From the NCBI GenBank assembly GCA_031081715.1, contig JAVHMA010000008.1:30939-94938 (forward strand): 64,000 nt of DNA, read 5' to 3'. The DNA is from Armatimonadota bacterium. GTDB taxonomy: Bacteria; Sysuimicrobiota; Sysuimicrobiia; Sysuimicrobiales; Humicultoraceae. The translations under genes were made by a program, and so were the position numbers. A model generated the notes under the pieces. That model did no database searches, was not told where the DNA came from, and saw nothing but the letters and a program-made list of their open reading frames with translations. Of the stretch, positions 25,872 to 34,313 are shown piece by piece (the first letter of the stretch is position 1; each line of letters begins with the position of its first letter).

Positions 25872-26207
25872 TTACGCCCCCCGCCGGTCCACCCGGGTGC
25901 AGCGGAAGATTTGGTCGCCGACGCGCTCCAGGAGCCGCTCGGCACCACGGAGCACATCGAGCACGAGCCGGTCTGCGATCGTGTACTCGACGAACTGGCC
26001 GCGCCGACGCCGGCGCACGAGCCCGCAGTCCTCCAGGCACGCGAGGTGCATGGAGGCGTTGGGCTGGCTGAGCCCGGTGCGCGCGGCGATCTCGGAGACG
26101 CACGCCGGCCCCTCGCGCAACGTCTCGAGGATCGCCAGGCGCGAGGGTTCCGCGAAGCCGCGGAACAGCTTCCCCTTCAGCGCGCGGTCGTCCAGGGCGA
26201 CGGGCAT
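25872..26207 (-). CDS. ArsR/SmtB-family metal-responsive repressor, CmtR-like
   Basis: 111 residues from ATG at 26207, preceded by GGAGACGAGG. Winged-helix core: FRGFAEPSRLAILETLREGP, then VSEIAARTGLSQPNASMHLA and a wing RRRRRGQFVEYTI. The recognition helix contains C-x3-C in LACLEDCGLV and the C-terminus has another Cys (IFRCTRVD). This three-cysteine pattern parallels CmtR of mycobacteria, which binds Cd/Pb through Cys57, Cys61 and Cys102. It is immediately upstream of the P-type ATPase and should repress the operon until the metal binds. Confidence 0.85.
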   Translation of the reverse strand: MPVALDDRALKGKLFRGFAEPSRLAILETLREGPACVSEIAARTGLSQPNASMHLACLEDCGLVRRRRRGQFVEYTIADRLVLDVLRGAERLLERVGDQIFRCTRVDRRGA

Positions 26208-26227
26208 GCCTCGTCTCCGCAACACAT

Positions 26228-26256
26228 CAATCTATATTTATATCCTAACAGAAGGG
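26228..26256 (-). promoter_or_regulatory. AT-rich promoter/operator of the ArsR-ATPase operon
   Basis: The only strongly AT-rich patch nearby reads AGGATATAAATATAGATTGA on the minus strand, with ATAT-AA-ATAT symmetry and a -10-like TATAGAT. Location, 20 bp before the arsR start, fits an autoregulated SmtB-type operator. No clean -35 was found. Confidence 0.5.
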
Positions 26257-26276
26257 CTTGCGGGCGTCACCCCGCC

Positions 26277-27518
26277 TCAGGCCGCGGCGAAGACCGCGAC
26301 GATGTTCTGCCCGCCAAAGCCAAACCCGTTGGCCAGGGCCGCGCGCACGGGGAGGCGGCGCGCGGTGTGGGGCACGCAGTCGAGCCGCACCTCGGGGTCC
26401 TGCCGGTCGAGGTTGATCGTCGGCGGCACGATGCCCTCGTGGATCGCCTTGACCGCGACCATCGCCGACAACGCACCGGCCGCACCCATCAGGTGCCCGA
26501 CCATCGCCTTCGGCGAGCTGACGACCAGGCGGTCGGTGTGCGCGCCGAATACCGCGCGGATGGCCCGCGCCTCGGCGACGTCGCCGACCGGCGTGGAGGT
26601 CGCGTGCGCGCAGACGTAGTCGATGTCGGCCGGCCCAAGCCCGGCATGCGCCAGCGCGCGCGCCATCGCCCGCGCCGCCCCCCGGCCCTGGGGGTCGGGC
26701 GCCGTAATGTGGTGGGCGTCGGCGGTGAGCGCGCCACCCAGCACGCGCGCGTAGATGCGCGCGCCGCGCGCCTGCGCGTGCTCGCGGCGCTCCAGCACCA
26801 GGGCGACCGCGCCCTCGCCGAAGACGAACCCGTCCCGGTCCGCGTCGAAGGGCCGGCTGGCCCGCTCCGGCGCGTCGTTGCGACGCGAGAGCGCGCGCAT
26901 GTTGGCCATGCCGGCGAAGGCGAGCGGCGTCAGCGCGGCCTCGCTCCCGCCCGCGATCAGCACGTCGGCGTCGCCGTCGCGGATGAGCCGCACCGCGTCC
27001 ACCACCGCTTGCACCCCGGCCGCGCACGCCGCCGTGGACGTCACCGCGGGGCCGCGCAGGCCCAGGGCGATCGACACCTGGCAGGCGCCGATGTTCGGCA
27101 TCATCATCGGCACGAACAGCGGGCTGACGCGGCGCGGGCCGCGCTCCAGCATGAGCTGCGTCTCGCGCTCCACCAGGCCGACCCCGCCGCCGCCGGTGTT
27201 CATTACGACCCCGATGCGGTCGGCGGTCGTCTCGTCCACCACGACCGCCGCATCGGCCAGCGCCTGCGCCGCGGCGGCGAGCGCGAACTGCGTGAACCGC
27301 TCGAGGCGACTCGCGGTCTTCGCGTCGACGTACGGCGTGGGATCGAACCCCTTGACCTCGGCGGCGATCTGCACGGGCAGCGCCGCGGGGTCGAAGAGCG
27401 TGATGCGCGCCACACCCGACCGGCCGGCGATCAGGGCCTCCCAGGTCTGGGCGGCGGAGTGGCCCACCGGGGTCACGGCCCCGAGGCCGGTGACCACGAC
27501 GTCAGGGCGGGGCGTCAC
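26277..27518 (-). CDS. fabF: Beta-ketoacyl-ACP synthase II (FabF)
   Basis: 413 residues, normal for KAS II, the condensing enzyme of fatty-acid elongation. The Cys-His-His triad is complete: C165 in TSTAACAAG, H305 in CAHATSTPVGD, and H342 with K337 in PKAMVGHLMGAAG. Other family signatures are VVVTGLGAVTPVG and the C-terminal GFGFGGQN. There is no acyl carrier protein or other fab gene next to it, so a role in a dedicated or secondary pathway is possible. It starts 38 bp from the selenoprotein-like gene on the same strand. Confidence 0.94.
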   Translation of the reverse strand: MTPRPDVVVTGLGAVTPVGHSAAQTWEALIAGRSGVARITLFDPAALPVQIAAEVKGFDPTPYVDAKTASRLERFTQFALAAAAQALADAAVVVDETTADRIGVVMNTGGGGVGLVERETQLMLERGPRRVSPLFVPMMMPNIGACQVSIALGLRGPAVTSTAACAAGVQAVVDAVRLIRDGDADVLIAGGSEAALTPLAFAGMANMRALSRRNDAPERASRPFDADRDGFVFGEGAVALVLERREHAQARGARIYARVLGGALTADAHHITAPDPQGRGAARAMARALAHAGLGPADIDYVCAHATSTPVGDVAEARAIRAVFGAHTDRLVVSSPKAMVGHLMGAAGALSAMVAVKAIHEGIVPPTINLDRQDPEVRLDCVPHTARRLPVRAALANGFGFGGQNIVAVFAAA

Positions 27519-27556
27519 ACCGTGTATCGTAGCAGAGAGCCCGCGGCCCTCGCACG

Positions 27557-28240
27557 TCAGCCCGCAGCCGGCGGCGTCACGGCGCCGACCACCGCCCGCA
27601 CGAGCTGCGGCTCCGGGACGGCGCCCACGACCTCGTGAACCTCGTTGATGACCGTCTTTGGCACCGCGTAGACGTTATACTGCTGGGCCAGCGACGGAAA
27701 CTCGCTGGCCTCCACGATGTCCGCGCGGACGCGCGGCGAGACGACCGCGAACGCGGCGGCCAGCCTGGCCGCCCGGGGGCAGTGCGGTCAGGTCGGGGTG
27801 ACGAACACCTGGAGGTGCGCGTCGCCCGGCAGCGCCGCGAGCGCGGCCGCCGTCTCGGCCGAGACCGGCGCGCGCCCCCTCGAGACGTCGAGGATCACCT
27901 CGATGAGCGTGGCGAACTCGTAGCCCGCGGGCATGCCGTAGAAACGCACGCCGTAGTCCTCCGCGCCCACGACCGCGGTCGCCGGCGTGCGCGCGATCCC
28001 GTACGCGGCGGCGACCTCCGGCTCGCTGGCTACGCTGTGCTCTTCGAGGGTCACCCGGTCAGACAGGCCGGTGACGTCCTTAAGGATGCGGCGGGTGTAC
28101 TCCACCATCTCGACGTCCTCTCCCGGCAGCGCAATCCCGCCCACGCTCGGGGCGAAGAACACGAGCCGCACGGGGTGTTCCAGCTCCTCGGCGAATCGCT
28201 TGCGCAGGAACGCGGCGTCCTGCTCGTTCAGCAGCGGCAT
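27557..28240 (-). CDS. PDO/glutaredoxin-like thioredoxin-fold selenoprotein (UPHC active site, in-frame UGA)
   Basis: 227 residues if the in-frame TGA at 27790-27788 (codon 151) is read as selenocysteine. Up to the TGA the protein has a first thioredoxin-like fold with no CxxC (LVFFAPSVGGIALPG ... TPATAVVGAEDYGVRFYGMP). The second fold then reads VFVTPT-U-PHCPRAARLAAAF, where relatives carry VFVTPTCPYCPRA, and runs on to the cis-Pro loop YAVPKTVINE and a natural TGA at 27559. The reading frame is clean on both sides of the TGA and a strong hairpin follows it. It is likely a thiol/selenol disulfide reductase. Alternative: a nonsense mutation. Confidence 0.8.
27755..27790 (-). promoter_or_regulatory. 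Candidate bacterial SECIS element at the in-frame UGA
   Basis: After the UGA (27790-27788) come 14 bases and then a seven-pair hairpin, GGCGGCC (27773-27767) and GGCCGCC (27761-27755), closing a five-base loop AGGCU. Bacterial SECIS hairpins lie within the coding region directly after the UGA, with a small loop rich in G and U; size and spacing agree. SelB compatibility was not tested. Confidence 0.6.
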
Positions 28241-28334
28241 GACTCGGCTCCTCTCGGTCCCTCGGAGATCAACGCCGGGGCGGCGCCCGACATTCCGGGA
28301 GGGACGCCGCCGGCGGAGGGGAATTGCAGCGGCG

Positions 28335-28697
28335 ATGGAGGGCGACCCCTTCGCGGACGACCTGAAGGTGCTGGCGCACCTGCGCGGGTATCCCGACGAC
28401 CTGCACCGTTTCAGCAACATGATCAAGCAGGCGCACCCGCGGGGAACCTCCGCGCTGCGGCTCGTCCTCGGCCGTCCCGTCGCGTCGAACTCGCTCGTCG
28501 CGGCCGTCTGCCGGGCGGTCGCCGACGGCGTCCCGATCGCGACCGCGGTCGAGGCCGCCGAGCGGTTCGGCGTGCCGCCCGCGCAGTTCCTCGCCGCAAT
28601 CGCGTCACGGCCGGACTTCCCCCGCCCCCTGTTCGCGGCCGGGCACCGGCGCCTCTGGCGGCTGGCGGACCTGGACGCCTACGCGGCGCGCGCGTAG
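28335..28697 (+). CDS. Small DNA-binding (helix-turn-helix/excisionase-like) protein
   Basis: 120 residues from ATG at 28335. The C-terminal half, VPPAQFLAAIASRPDFPRPL then RLWRLADLDAYAARA, resembles AlpA/excisionase-type winged helix proteins, which read a short site with a helix and a Trp/Arg wing. The N-terminal part (LAHLRGYPDDLHRFSNMIKQ) is not recognised. It is divergent from the selenoprotein-like gene and overlaps a zinc-ribbon gene by 1 bp (TAGTG), so the two are probably co-translated. No integrase or phage genes are near. Confidence 0.55.
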   Translation: MEGDPFADDLKVLAHLRGYPDDLHRFSNMIKQAHPRGTSALRLVLGRPVASNSLVAAVCRAVADGVPIATAVEAAERFGVPPAQFLAAIASRPDFPRPLFAAGHRRLWRLADLDAYAARA

Positions 28698-28906
28698 TGG
28701 CGAAGTTCGCGCTCTGCGTCACCTGCCGGCGCTGCCGCCGCCCGTTCGACAGCGGGTTGCGCATGGACGAGCGCTCGTTCCGGCGCGGCACGCTCGCGGC
28801 GAACTACCACACCTGTCCCCACTGCGGCGCGCGCGAGACCTACGCGAAGGCCGACTATACGCTGCGTGAGGCACCCGCCGGCCGCAGCGGGCCGGCCTGC
28901 GCGTAG
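28697..28906 (+). CDS. Small zinc-ribbon protein
   Basis: 69 residues from a GTG start sharing a base with the preceding stop. Cys pairs CVTCRRC (near residue 7-13) and CPHC (near residue 41-44) form a probable zinc ribbon, with FDSGLRMDERSF between them. The function is unknown. Its last 52 bases overlap the 3' end of hmgL on the opposite strand. The start was preferred for the TAGTG coupling to the helix-turn-helix gene. Confidence 0.6.
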   Translation: MAKFALCVTCRRCRRPFDSGLRMDERSFRRGTLAANYHTCPHCGARETYAKADYTLREAPAGRSGPACA

Positions 28907-29781
28907 CGCGACGGCACCCGCCGGCCCAGCGCGCGCTCCAGCGCGAGCGAGGCCGACCGCACCTTCTCCAGGTCCACCCCGGTGGCGATCCCCATGCCGT
29001 GGAGCATGTAGAGAAGGTCCTCGGTCGCCAGGTTGCCGAGCGCGCCCGGCGCGAACGGGCATCCGCCGAGCCCGCCGGCGGAGGCGTCCACGGACGCAAG
29101 ACCGAGCTCCAGCGCCGCGAGCACGTTCGCCAGCGCGGTGCCGCGGGTGTCGTGCAGGTGCACGCCAAGGCGATGCAACGCGATCTCGCGCAGCAGCCGC
29201 TCGAGGAGCGCACGGACCTCGACCGGTGTCGCGGCGCCGATCGTGTCGGCGAGCGTGACCTCCTCGCAACCCATCTCGAGGAGCGCGAACGCCACCCGCC
29301 GGACGGCGTCGGGTTCGACCGGGCCGCTGTAGGGGCACCACCAGGCCGTCGAGACCACGCCGCGCACCCACAGCCCGGCCGCGGCCGCGCCGGCGGCCAC
29401 CTCGCGGAACCTGGCCAGCGACGCGTCGATCGAGGCGCCGAGGTTGGCCTGCGAGAAGGCCTCGGACGCCGCGGGGAAGACCACGACGCCGGCGAGGCCG
29501 GTCCCGAACGCGCGCTCCAGCCCCCTCCGGTTCGGGACGAGCGCCAGGTAGCGGACCCCGGGCCGGGACGGCAGTCGCCGCACGACCTCGTCCGTCGCGG
29601 CCATCTGCGGCACGCGGTCCGGTCGCACGAAGGCGCCCACCTCGATGACCGGAAGCCCGGCGTCCGCCAGCGCCTCGATGAACGCGACCCGCGCGTCCAC
29701 GGACAGGACCTCGGGCTCGTGTTGCAGCCCGTCGCGCGGGCCCACCTCGACGATCCGCACGCGGCTGGGCAGGCCGCTCAT
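28855..29781 (-). CDS. Hydroxymethylglutaryl-CoA lyase
   Basis: 308 residues. The family start VRIVEVGPRDGLQHEPEVLS binds the divalent metal and CoA ester; the catalytic cysteine loop is GGLGGCPFAPGALGN. The reaction splits HMG-CoA into acetyl-CoA and acetoacetate, the last step of leucine degradation. The ATG at 29781 overlaps the BCCP stop (ATGA). A longer in-frame N-terminus over the BCCP gene is a shadow. It is the last gene of the catabolic operon. Confidence 0.93.
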   Translation of the reverse strand: MSGLPSRVRIVEVGPRDGLQHEPEVLSVDARVAFIEALADAGLPVIEVGAFVRPDRVPQMAATDEVVRRLPSRPGVRYLALVPNRRGLERAFGTGLAGVVVFPAASEAFSQANLGASIDASLARFREVAAGAAAAGLWVRGVVSTAWWCPYSGPVEPDAVRRVAFALLEMGCEEVTLADTIGAATPVEVRALLERLLREIALHRLGVHLHDTRGTALANVLAALELGLASVDASAGGLGGCPFAPGALGNLATEDLLYMLHGMGIATGVDLEKVRSASLALERALGRRVPSRYAQAGPLRPAGASRSV

Positions 29782-30287
29782 CGGCCTTCCTCCACCTCCG
29801 CCACCTCCACGACGAGCTCGCCGGCGTCCACCCGGGCACCGGGCGTCGCGCGGACACGCGTCACGCGGCCGGCGGCGGAGGCGCGCACCACGTGCTCCAT
29901 CTTCATGGCCTCCACCGCGAAGAGGGGATCGCCGGGCGCGACCTCCTGGCCGACGTCCACGTAGACGCGCGTGACCTGCCCGGGCATGGGCGCGCGCAGG
30001 TCCTGCTGGTGCGCCGGCGTGCGCGGCGGCGCGGGACCGCCGGCCGCCAGCCGAAACCCATACACGTGCCCGTCGAGCTGGAGCAGGGCGGTGGTGCCGT
30101 CGGTCGCGTAGTGCACGACGCGCCGGCGTCCGCCCGCGACGACCGCGTAGGCGCCGCCGCCGAGCGGCACGACTGACACCGTGATCTCGCGTCCCGCGCA
30201 GCGCGCGGTCACGGCCGCGGCGTCCTCGAGCAGCTCCACCTCGAACACGTCGTCGCCGAACGCGAGCCGCACCCCTCGCGCGGTCAC
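29778..30287 (-). CDS. Biotin carboxyl carrier protein of an acyl-CoA carboxylase, separate from the biotin carboxylase
   Basis: 169 residues from a GTG start at 30287 that overlaps the biotin carboxylase stop (GTGA). The C-terminal biotinyl domain has LRAPMPGQVTRVYVDVGQEV and the biotinylation motif EAMKMEHVV, with the lysine between the methionines. The N-terminal half (FGDDVFEVELLEDAAAVTAR ... VVHYATDGTTALLQLDGHVY) resembles the BT domain of 3-methylcrotonyl- or propionyl-CoA carboxylase alpha subunits. This domain pair is normally fused to the carboxylase; here it is a separate polypeptide. Confidence 0.88.
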   Translation of the reverse strand: MTARGVRLAFGDDVFEVELLEDAAAVTARCAGREITVSVVPLGGGAYAVVAGGRRRVVHYATDGTTALLQLDGHVYGFRLAAGGPAPPRTPAHQQDLRAPMPGQVTRVYVDVGQEVAPGDPLFAVEAMKMEHVVRASAAGRVTRVRATPGARVDAGELVVEVAEVEEGR

Positions 30288-31822
30288 GGCAGCCGCCGGC
30301 CTGCCAGCCGCACCCAGGGGTCGGCGCTCGCAGGGTCGCCACCCGCGGAGCCCGCGCTCGCGGCACCACGCCCCGCCCCGGGTGGGGCCGGCCATCCCGT
30401 CCTCGCGCCGGCCTCACCCGCGCCGGCGGTCAGGACCGCGGCCACGACCGCCACCTCGGCCGAGGGCGCCGGCGGTCGCCAGTCCGCGAAGTGTTCCTCG
30501 AGGAACGCGGTCGAGAGCTCGGCCGCGGCGAACGCCGGGTGCGCCACGATCGCGCGCAGGAACGGCAGGGTGGTGGTCGGGCCGAGGACCGCGTAGTCGT
30601 CCAGCGCCGCGCGCAGACGCCGCACGGCCGACGCGCGGTCGGGCCCCCAGGCCGCGACCTTCGACAGGATGGGATCGTAGTGCACCGGGATCTCCTGTCC
30701 TGCGCGGACCCCGGAGTCCACGCGCACGTGCGGCCAGGACGGCTCGGCCAGGTGCAGGATGCGACCGGGCGACGGCGCGAACCCGCGCGCGGGGTCCTCG
30801 GCGTACACCCGGCACTCGACGGCGTGCCCCCGGACCGCGGGCGCGCCCGCCACTGCCCGGAGCGGCTCGCCTGCCGCCAGCCGGAGCTGCGCGGCCACCA
30901 GGTCCACACCGGTCACCAGCTCGGTCACGGGGTGCTCCACCTGGAGCCGCGTGTTCACCTCGAGGAAGTAGAAGCGCCCGGCGCGGTCGAGGAGGAACTC
31001 CACCGTGCCGGCGTTCGCGTACCCCGCGGCGCGGGCGACCGCGAGCGCGGCCTGCCCGAGCCGCTCGCGCAGCGCGGCGTCGACCGCGGGCGACGGCGCC
31101 TCCTCGACGATCTTCTGGTGGCGGCGCTGGATGCTGCACTCGCGCTCCCCGAGGTGGACCACCTGCCCGCGGCCGTCGGCCAGCACCTGCACCTCGACGT
31201 GTCGCGGCCGGTCGAGCAGCCGCTCCACGATGATGCGGCCGTCGCCGAACGCCGCCTGCGCTTCGCGGCGCGCCGAGGCGAGCAGGACGTCGAGGTCCGC
31301 CGCCTCGCGCACCACGCGCATGCCCTTGCCGCCGCCTCCGCCCGCGGCCTTCAGCAGCGCGGGCACCCCGAGCCGCGCGACCGCGGCCCGGATGGCGTCA
31401 TCCGAGGCCCCCGGCTCGTCGTAGCCGGGCACCGGGGGCACGCCCGCCGCCTCCGCCAGGCGCCGTGCCGCGGCTTTGTCGCCCAGCCGAGCGATCACCT
31501 CGGCGGGCGGCCCGACGAAGACGAGCCCGGCGTCGCGGCAGGCGGCCGCGAACCCGGCGTGCTCCGCCAGGAAACCATAGCCCGGGTGGATCGCCTCGGC
31601 GCCCGTCGCGCGCGCGGCGGCGATCAGCCGTCCGCCGTCGAGGTACGACTGCGCGGCCGGCGCCGGCCCCAGGCGCACCGCCTCGTCGGCCAGCGCGACG
31701 TGGGGCGCGGTCGCGTCGGCGTCGGAGTAGACCGCCACGGCGCGCACGCCGAGCTCGCGGCACGCCCGGATGATGCGCACCGCGATCTCCCCCCGGTTGG
31801 CGACCAGCACCGTGTGGAACAT
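30284..31822 (-). CDS. Biotin carboxylase subunit of an acyl-CoA carboxylase (methylcrotonyl-CoA type by context)
   Basis: 512 residues. The N-terminus MFHTVLVANRGEIAVRIIRA, the ATP-grasp loop AAGGGGGKGMR, HLGERECSIQRRHQKIVEE and FLEVNTRLQVEHPVTE are diagnostic of biotin carboxylase, which makes carboxybiotin from ATP and bicarbonate. After about residue 445 there is an Ala/Gly/Pro-rich tail ending DPWVRLAGRRLP, the point where classic alpha subunits run into the BT/BCCP part. Here it stops and the next gene starts at GTGA. The operon also holds HMG-CoA lyase and a carboxyltransferase, supporting leucine breakdown. Confidence 0.92.
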   Translation of the reverse strand: MFHTVLVANRGEIAVRIIRACRELGVRAVAVYSDADATAPHVALADEAVRLGPAPAAQSYLDGGRLIAAARATGAEAIHPGYGFLAEHAGFAAACRDAGLVFVGPPAEVIARLGDKAAARRLAEAAGVPPVPGYDEPGASDDAIRAAVARLGVPALLKAAGGGGGKGMRVVREAADLDVLLASARREAQAAFGDGRIIVERLLDRPRHVEVQVLADGRGQVVHLGERECSIQRRHQKIVEEAPSPAVDAALRERLGQAALAVARAAGYANAGTVEFLLDRAGRFYFLEVNTRLQVEHPVTELVTGVDLVAAQLRLAAGEPLRAVAGAPAVRGHAVECRVYAEDPARGFAPSPGRILHLAEPSWPHVRVDSGVRAGQEIPVHYDPILSKVAAWGPDRASAVRRLRAALDDYAVLGPTTTLPFLRAIVAHPAFAAAELSTAFLEEHFADWRPPAPSAEVAVVAAVLTAGAGEAGARTGWPAPPGAGRGAASAGSAGGDPASADPWVRLAGRRLP

Positions 31823-31826
31823 CGGG

Positions 31827-32603
31827 CTACTCGGGCGCCCAGCGCGGCCGGCGCTTCTCCAGGAAGGCGAGCATGCCCTCCTGACCCTCGGGACTGACCG
31901 CGCTGCGCACGATCAGGTCCACGGTGAGCGCGCGCACCTCGTCCCAGGAGAGCTGCGGCAGGCGCCGCGCCAGGTGCTTGACCCCCGCGAGCGCCTCGGG
32001 CCCGCCGGCCAGCAGGTCTCGCCCCCACGTCGCCACGACGCCGTCCGGGTCCTCGGCGACCTCGTTCACCAGGCCCATCTCCAGCGCGCGGGCCGCCGGG
32101 AAGCGCTCGCCGGTCAGCGCGGCCCACAGCAGATGATGGCGTGCGACCTTGCGCAGCAAGAACGGAAAAATCATGGCCGGGGGGACGCCCACGCGCACCT
32201 CGGTCAGCCCGAAGCGCGCCGCCGGATGCGCGACCGCCAGGTCGGCGGCGGCGACGAGTCCCATCCCGCCGGCGAGCGCGGCGCCGTGGACGCGGGCGAT
32301 GATCGGCTTGGGGCAGCTTACCATGGCGTCGAGGGTCTCGAACAGTGCCCCGGCCTCGACGCGGTTCACCTCGGCGGGCCGGCCGGCCATCGCCCGCATG
32401 AAGGCCAGGTCGCCCCCGGCGCAGAACGAGGGGCCCTCCCCGGCCAGCACCACGTAGCGCACCTCGGGCAGCGCGGCCGCCTCCCGCACCGCGCGGCCCA
32501 GGGCCGCGATCAGCTCACCGTTGAGCGCGTTGTGGACCTCGGGGCGGGCCAGCGTGATCGACAGCCGCGGGCCCTCGACCTGCAGGCGCAGCAGCGTCGT
32601 CAT
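31827..32603 (-). CDS. Enoyl-CoA hydratase/isomerase (methylglutaconyl-CoA hydratase by context)
   Basis: 258 residues, crotonase fold. The oxyanion-hole strands are GEGPSFCAGGDLAFM and VHGAALAGGMGLVAAADLAV. Family specificity cannot be read from motifs alone; position between the carboxyltransferase and biotin carboxylase genes, together with HMG-CoA lyase, points to hydration of 3-methylglutaconyl-CoA to HMG-CoA (LiuC/AUH role). It is 3 bp from the carboxyltransferase and 4 bp from the carboxylase gene. Confidence 0.87.
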   Translation of the reverse strand: MTTLLRLQVEGPRLSITLARPEVHNALNGELIAALGRAVREAAALPEVRYVVLAGEGPSFCAGGDLAFMRAMAGRPAEVNRVEAGALFETLDAMVSCPKPIIARVHGAALAGGMGLVAAADLAVAHPAARFGLTEVRVGVPPAMIFPFLLRKVARHHLLWAALTGERFPAARALEMGLVNEVAEDPDGVVATWGRDLLAGGPEALAGVKHLARRLPQLSWDEVRALTVDLIVRSAVSPEGQEGMLAFLEKRRPRWAPE

Positions 32604-32606
32604 CGG

Positions 32607-34214
32607 CTAGATGCGCAACACACCCGGCTTCATGCCCTCGATCGGCGCGTTGAGCGCGGCGGAGAGCGAGAGCGCGACCACCTCGCGCGTGTGGACCGGA
32701 TCGATGATCCCGTCGTCCCACAGCCGCGCGGTGCTGTAGTAGGCGTTACCCTCGTGCTCGTACTTCTCGAGGATGGGCCGGACGATCTCGTCCTCGGCCT
32801 CGGGGGTCAGGGCTTTTCCCTCGCGGGCGAGCTGGTCGCGCTTGACCGTCACCAGCACGCCCGCCGCCTGCTCCGGTCCCATCACGCTGATCCGGGCGTT
32901 GGGCCACATCCACAGGAACCGCGGCTCGTAGGCCCGGCCACACATGGCGTAGTTGCCCGCGCCGTAGGAACCGCCGGTGATCACGGTGATGCGCGGCACC
33001 CCGCAGGTCGCCACGGCGTGCACCATCTTCGCGCCGGCGCGCGCGATCCCGGCGGCCTCGTACTGCCGGCCCACGATGAATCCCGTGATGTTCTGCAGGA
33101 AGACGAGCGGGATGCGCCGCTGCCCGCAGAGCTCGATGAAGTGCGTGCCCTTGTCGGCGCTCTCGACGAACAGGACGCCGTTGTTCGCCACGATCCCGAC
33201 CAGGATGCCGTGGATGCGGGCGAAGCCGCAGACCAGCGTGGTCCCGTAGAGCGCCTTGAACTCGGCGAATCGGCTGCCGTCCACGATCCGGGCGATCAGT
33301 TCGTGCACGTCGTAGGACGTCCGCAGGTCGGGGGGCAGAATCCCGTAGAGCTCCTCGGCAGCGTAGGCCGGGGGCTCGGGCTCGACGATGTCCACCTCGG
33401 GCGCCTTGCGCCGGTTCAGCGTCGAGACGATGTCGCGCACGATCCGCAGCGCGTGAGCGTCGTCGTGCGCGTAGTGGTCCACCACGCCCGAGCGGCGCGC
33501 GTGGACGTCGGCGCCGCCCAGCTCCTCCGCGGTGACGTCCTCGCCCGTGGCGGCCTTCACCAGCGGCGGGCCGCCGAGGAAGATCGTGCCCGTGCCGCGC
33601 ACGATGACCGCCTCGTCGCTCATCGCCGGCACGTACGCGCCGCCCGCGGTGCACGACCCCATGACCGCGGCGATCTGCGGGATGCCGGCCGCCGACAGCC
33701 GCGCCTGGTTGAAGAAGATCCGGCCGAAGTGGTCGCGGTCGGGGAAGACCTCGGCCTGCAGGGGCAGGAAGGCGCCCCCGGAGTCCACCAGGTAGACGCA
33801 GGGGAGCCGGTTCGCGAAGGCGATCTCCTGCGCGCGCAGGTGCTTGCGCACGGTGAGCGGGTAGTACGTCCCGCCCTTCACCGTCGCGTCGTTGGCGACG
33901 ATCATGACCTCGAGGCCGCCGACGCGGCCGATGCCGGTAACGATCCCCGCGGACGGCGCCTCGCCGCCATACATGTCCCAGGCGGCGAGTGGCGCGACCT
34001 CCAGGAAGGGCGAGCCCGCATCCAGCAGCGCGTCGATGCGCTCGCGCGCTGTCATCTTGCCGAGCTCGCGGTGCCGGCGCAGCGCGCGCTCACCGCCGCC
34101 CCGCCGCACGGCCGCCAGCCGCTCCCGGAGCTGCGCTGCGAGGGCCTCGTGGTAGCGCCGGTTGGCCGCGAACTCCGCGCTCTCGGGACGTGCGCGCGAG
34201 GGAATCGGGTCCAT
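32607..34214 (-). CDS. Acyl-CoA carboxylase beta subunit, carboxyltransferase (methylcrotonyl-CoA type)
   Basis: 535 residues, the usual length for MCC beta. Carboxyltransferase signatures include [85 protein letters not shown] and [16 protein letters not shown]. The AGI-AxxGAKMVxAV stretch is typical of methylcrotonyl- rather than acetyl-CoA carboxylases. It is the first gene of the five-gene operon. No isovaleryl-CoA dehydrogenase lies in the window. Confidence 0.92.
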   Translation of the reverse strand: MDPIPSRARPESAEFAANRRYHEALAAQLRERLAAVRRGGGERALRRHRELGKMTARERIDALLDAGSPFLEVAPLAAWDMYGGEAPSAGIVTGIGRVGGLEVMIVANDATVKGGTYYPLTVRKHLRAQEIAFANRLPCVYLVDSGGAFLPLQAEVFPDRDHFGRIFFNQARLSAAGIPQIAAVMGSCTAGGAYVPAMSDEAVIVRGTGTIFLGGPPLVKAATGEDVTAEELGGADVHARRSGVVDHYAHDDAHALRIVRDIVSTLNRRKAPEVDIVEPEPPAYAAEELYGILPPDLRTSYDVHELIARIVDGSRFAEFKALYGTTLVCGFARIHGILVGIVANNGVLFVESADKGTHFIELCGQRRIPLVFLQNITGFIVGRQYEAAGIARAGAKMVHAVATCGVPRITVITGGSYGAGNYAMCGRAYEPRFLWMWPNARISVMGPEQAAGVLVTVKRDQLAREGKALTPEAEDEIVRPILEKYEHEGNAYYSTARLWDDGIIDPVHTREVVALSLSAALNAPIEGMKPGVLRI

Positions 34215-34313
34215 CCGCTGCGGGAATACCCTACGCGCGCGGGGAACTCCTGTGGCGCACGGTGCCCGGCGCGCGGCGATGGCGCGCGGGGGGCGCGCTC
34301 GGCGCGGCGTCCG

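Noticed and set aside
27788..27790. Simple nonsense mutation in the thioredoxin-like gene
   Set aside because: The TGA is exactly at the active-site Cys, the frame after it is intact and a hairpin follows. I kept selenocysteine as the better reading but left the alternative open.
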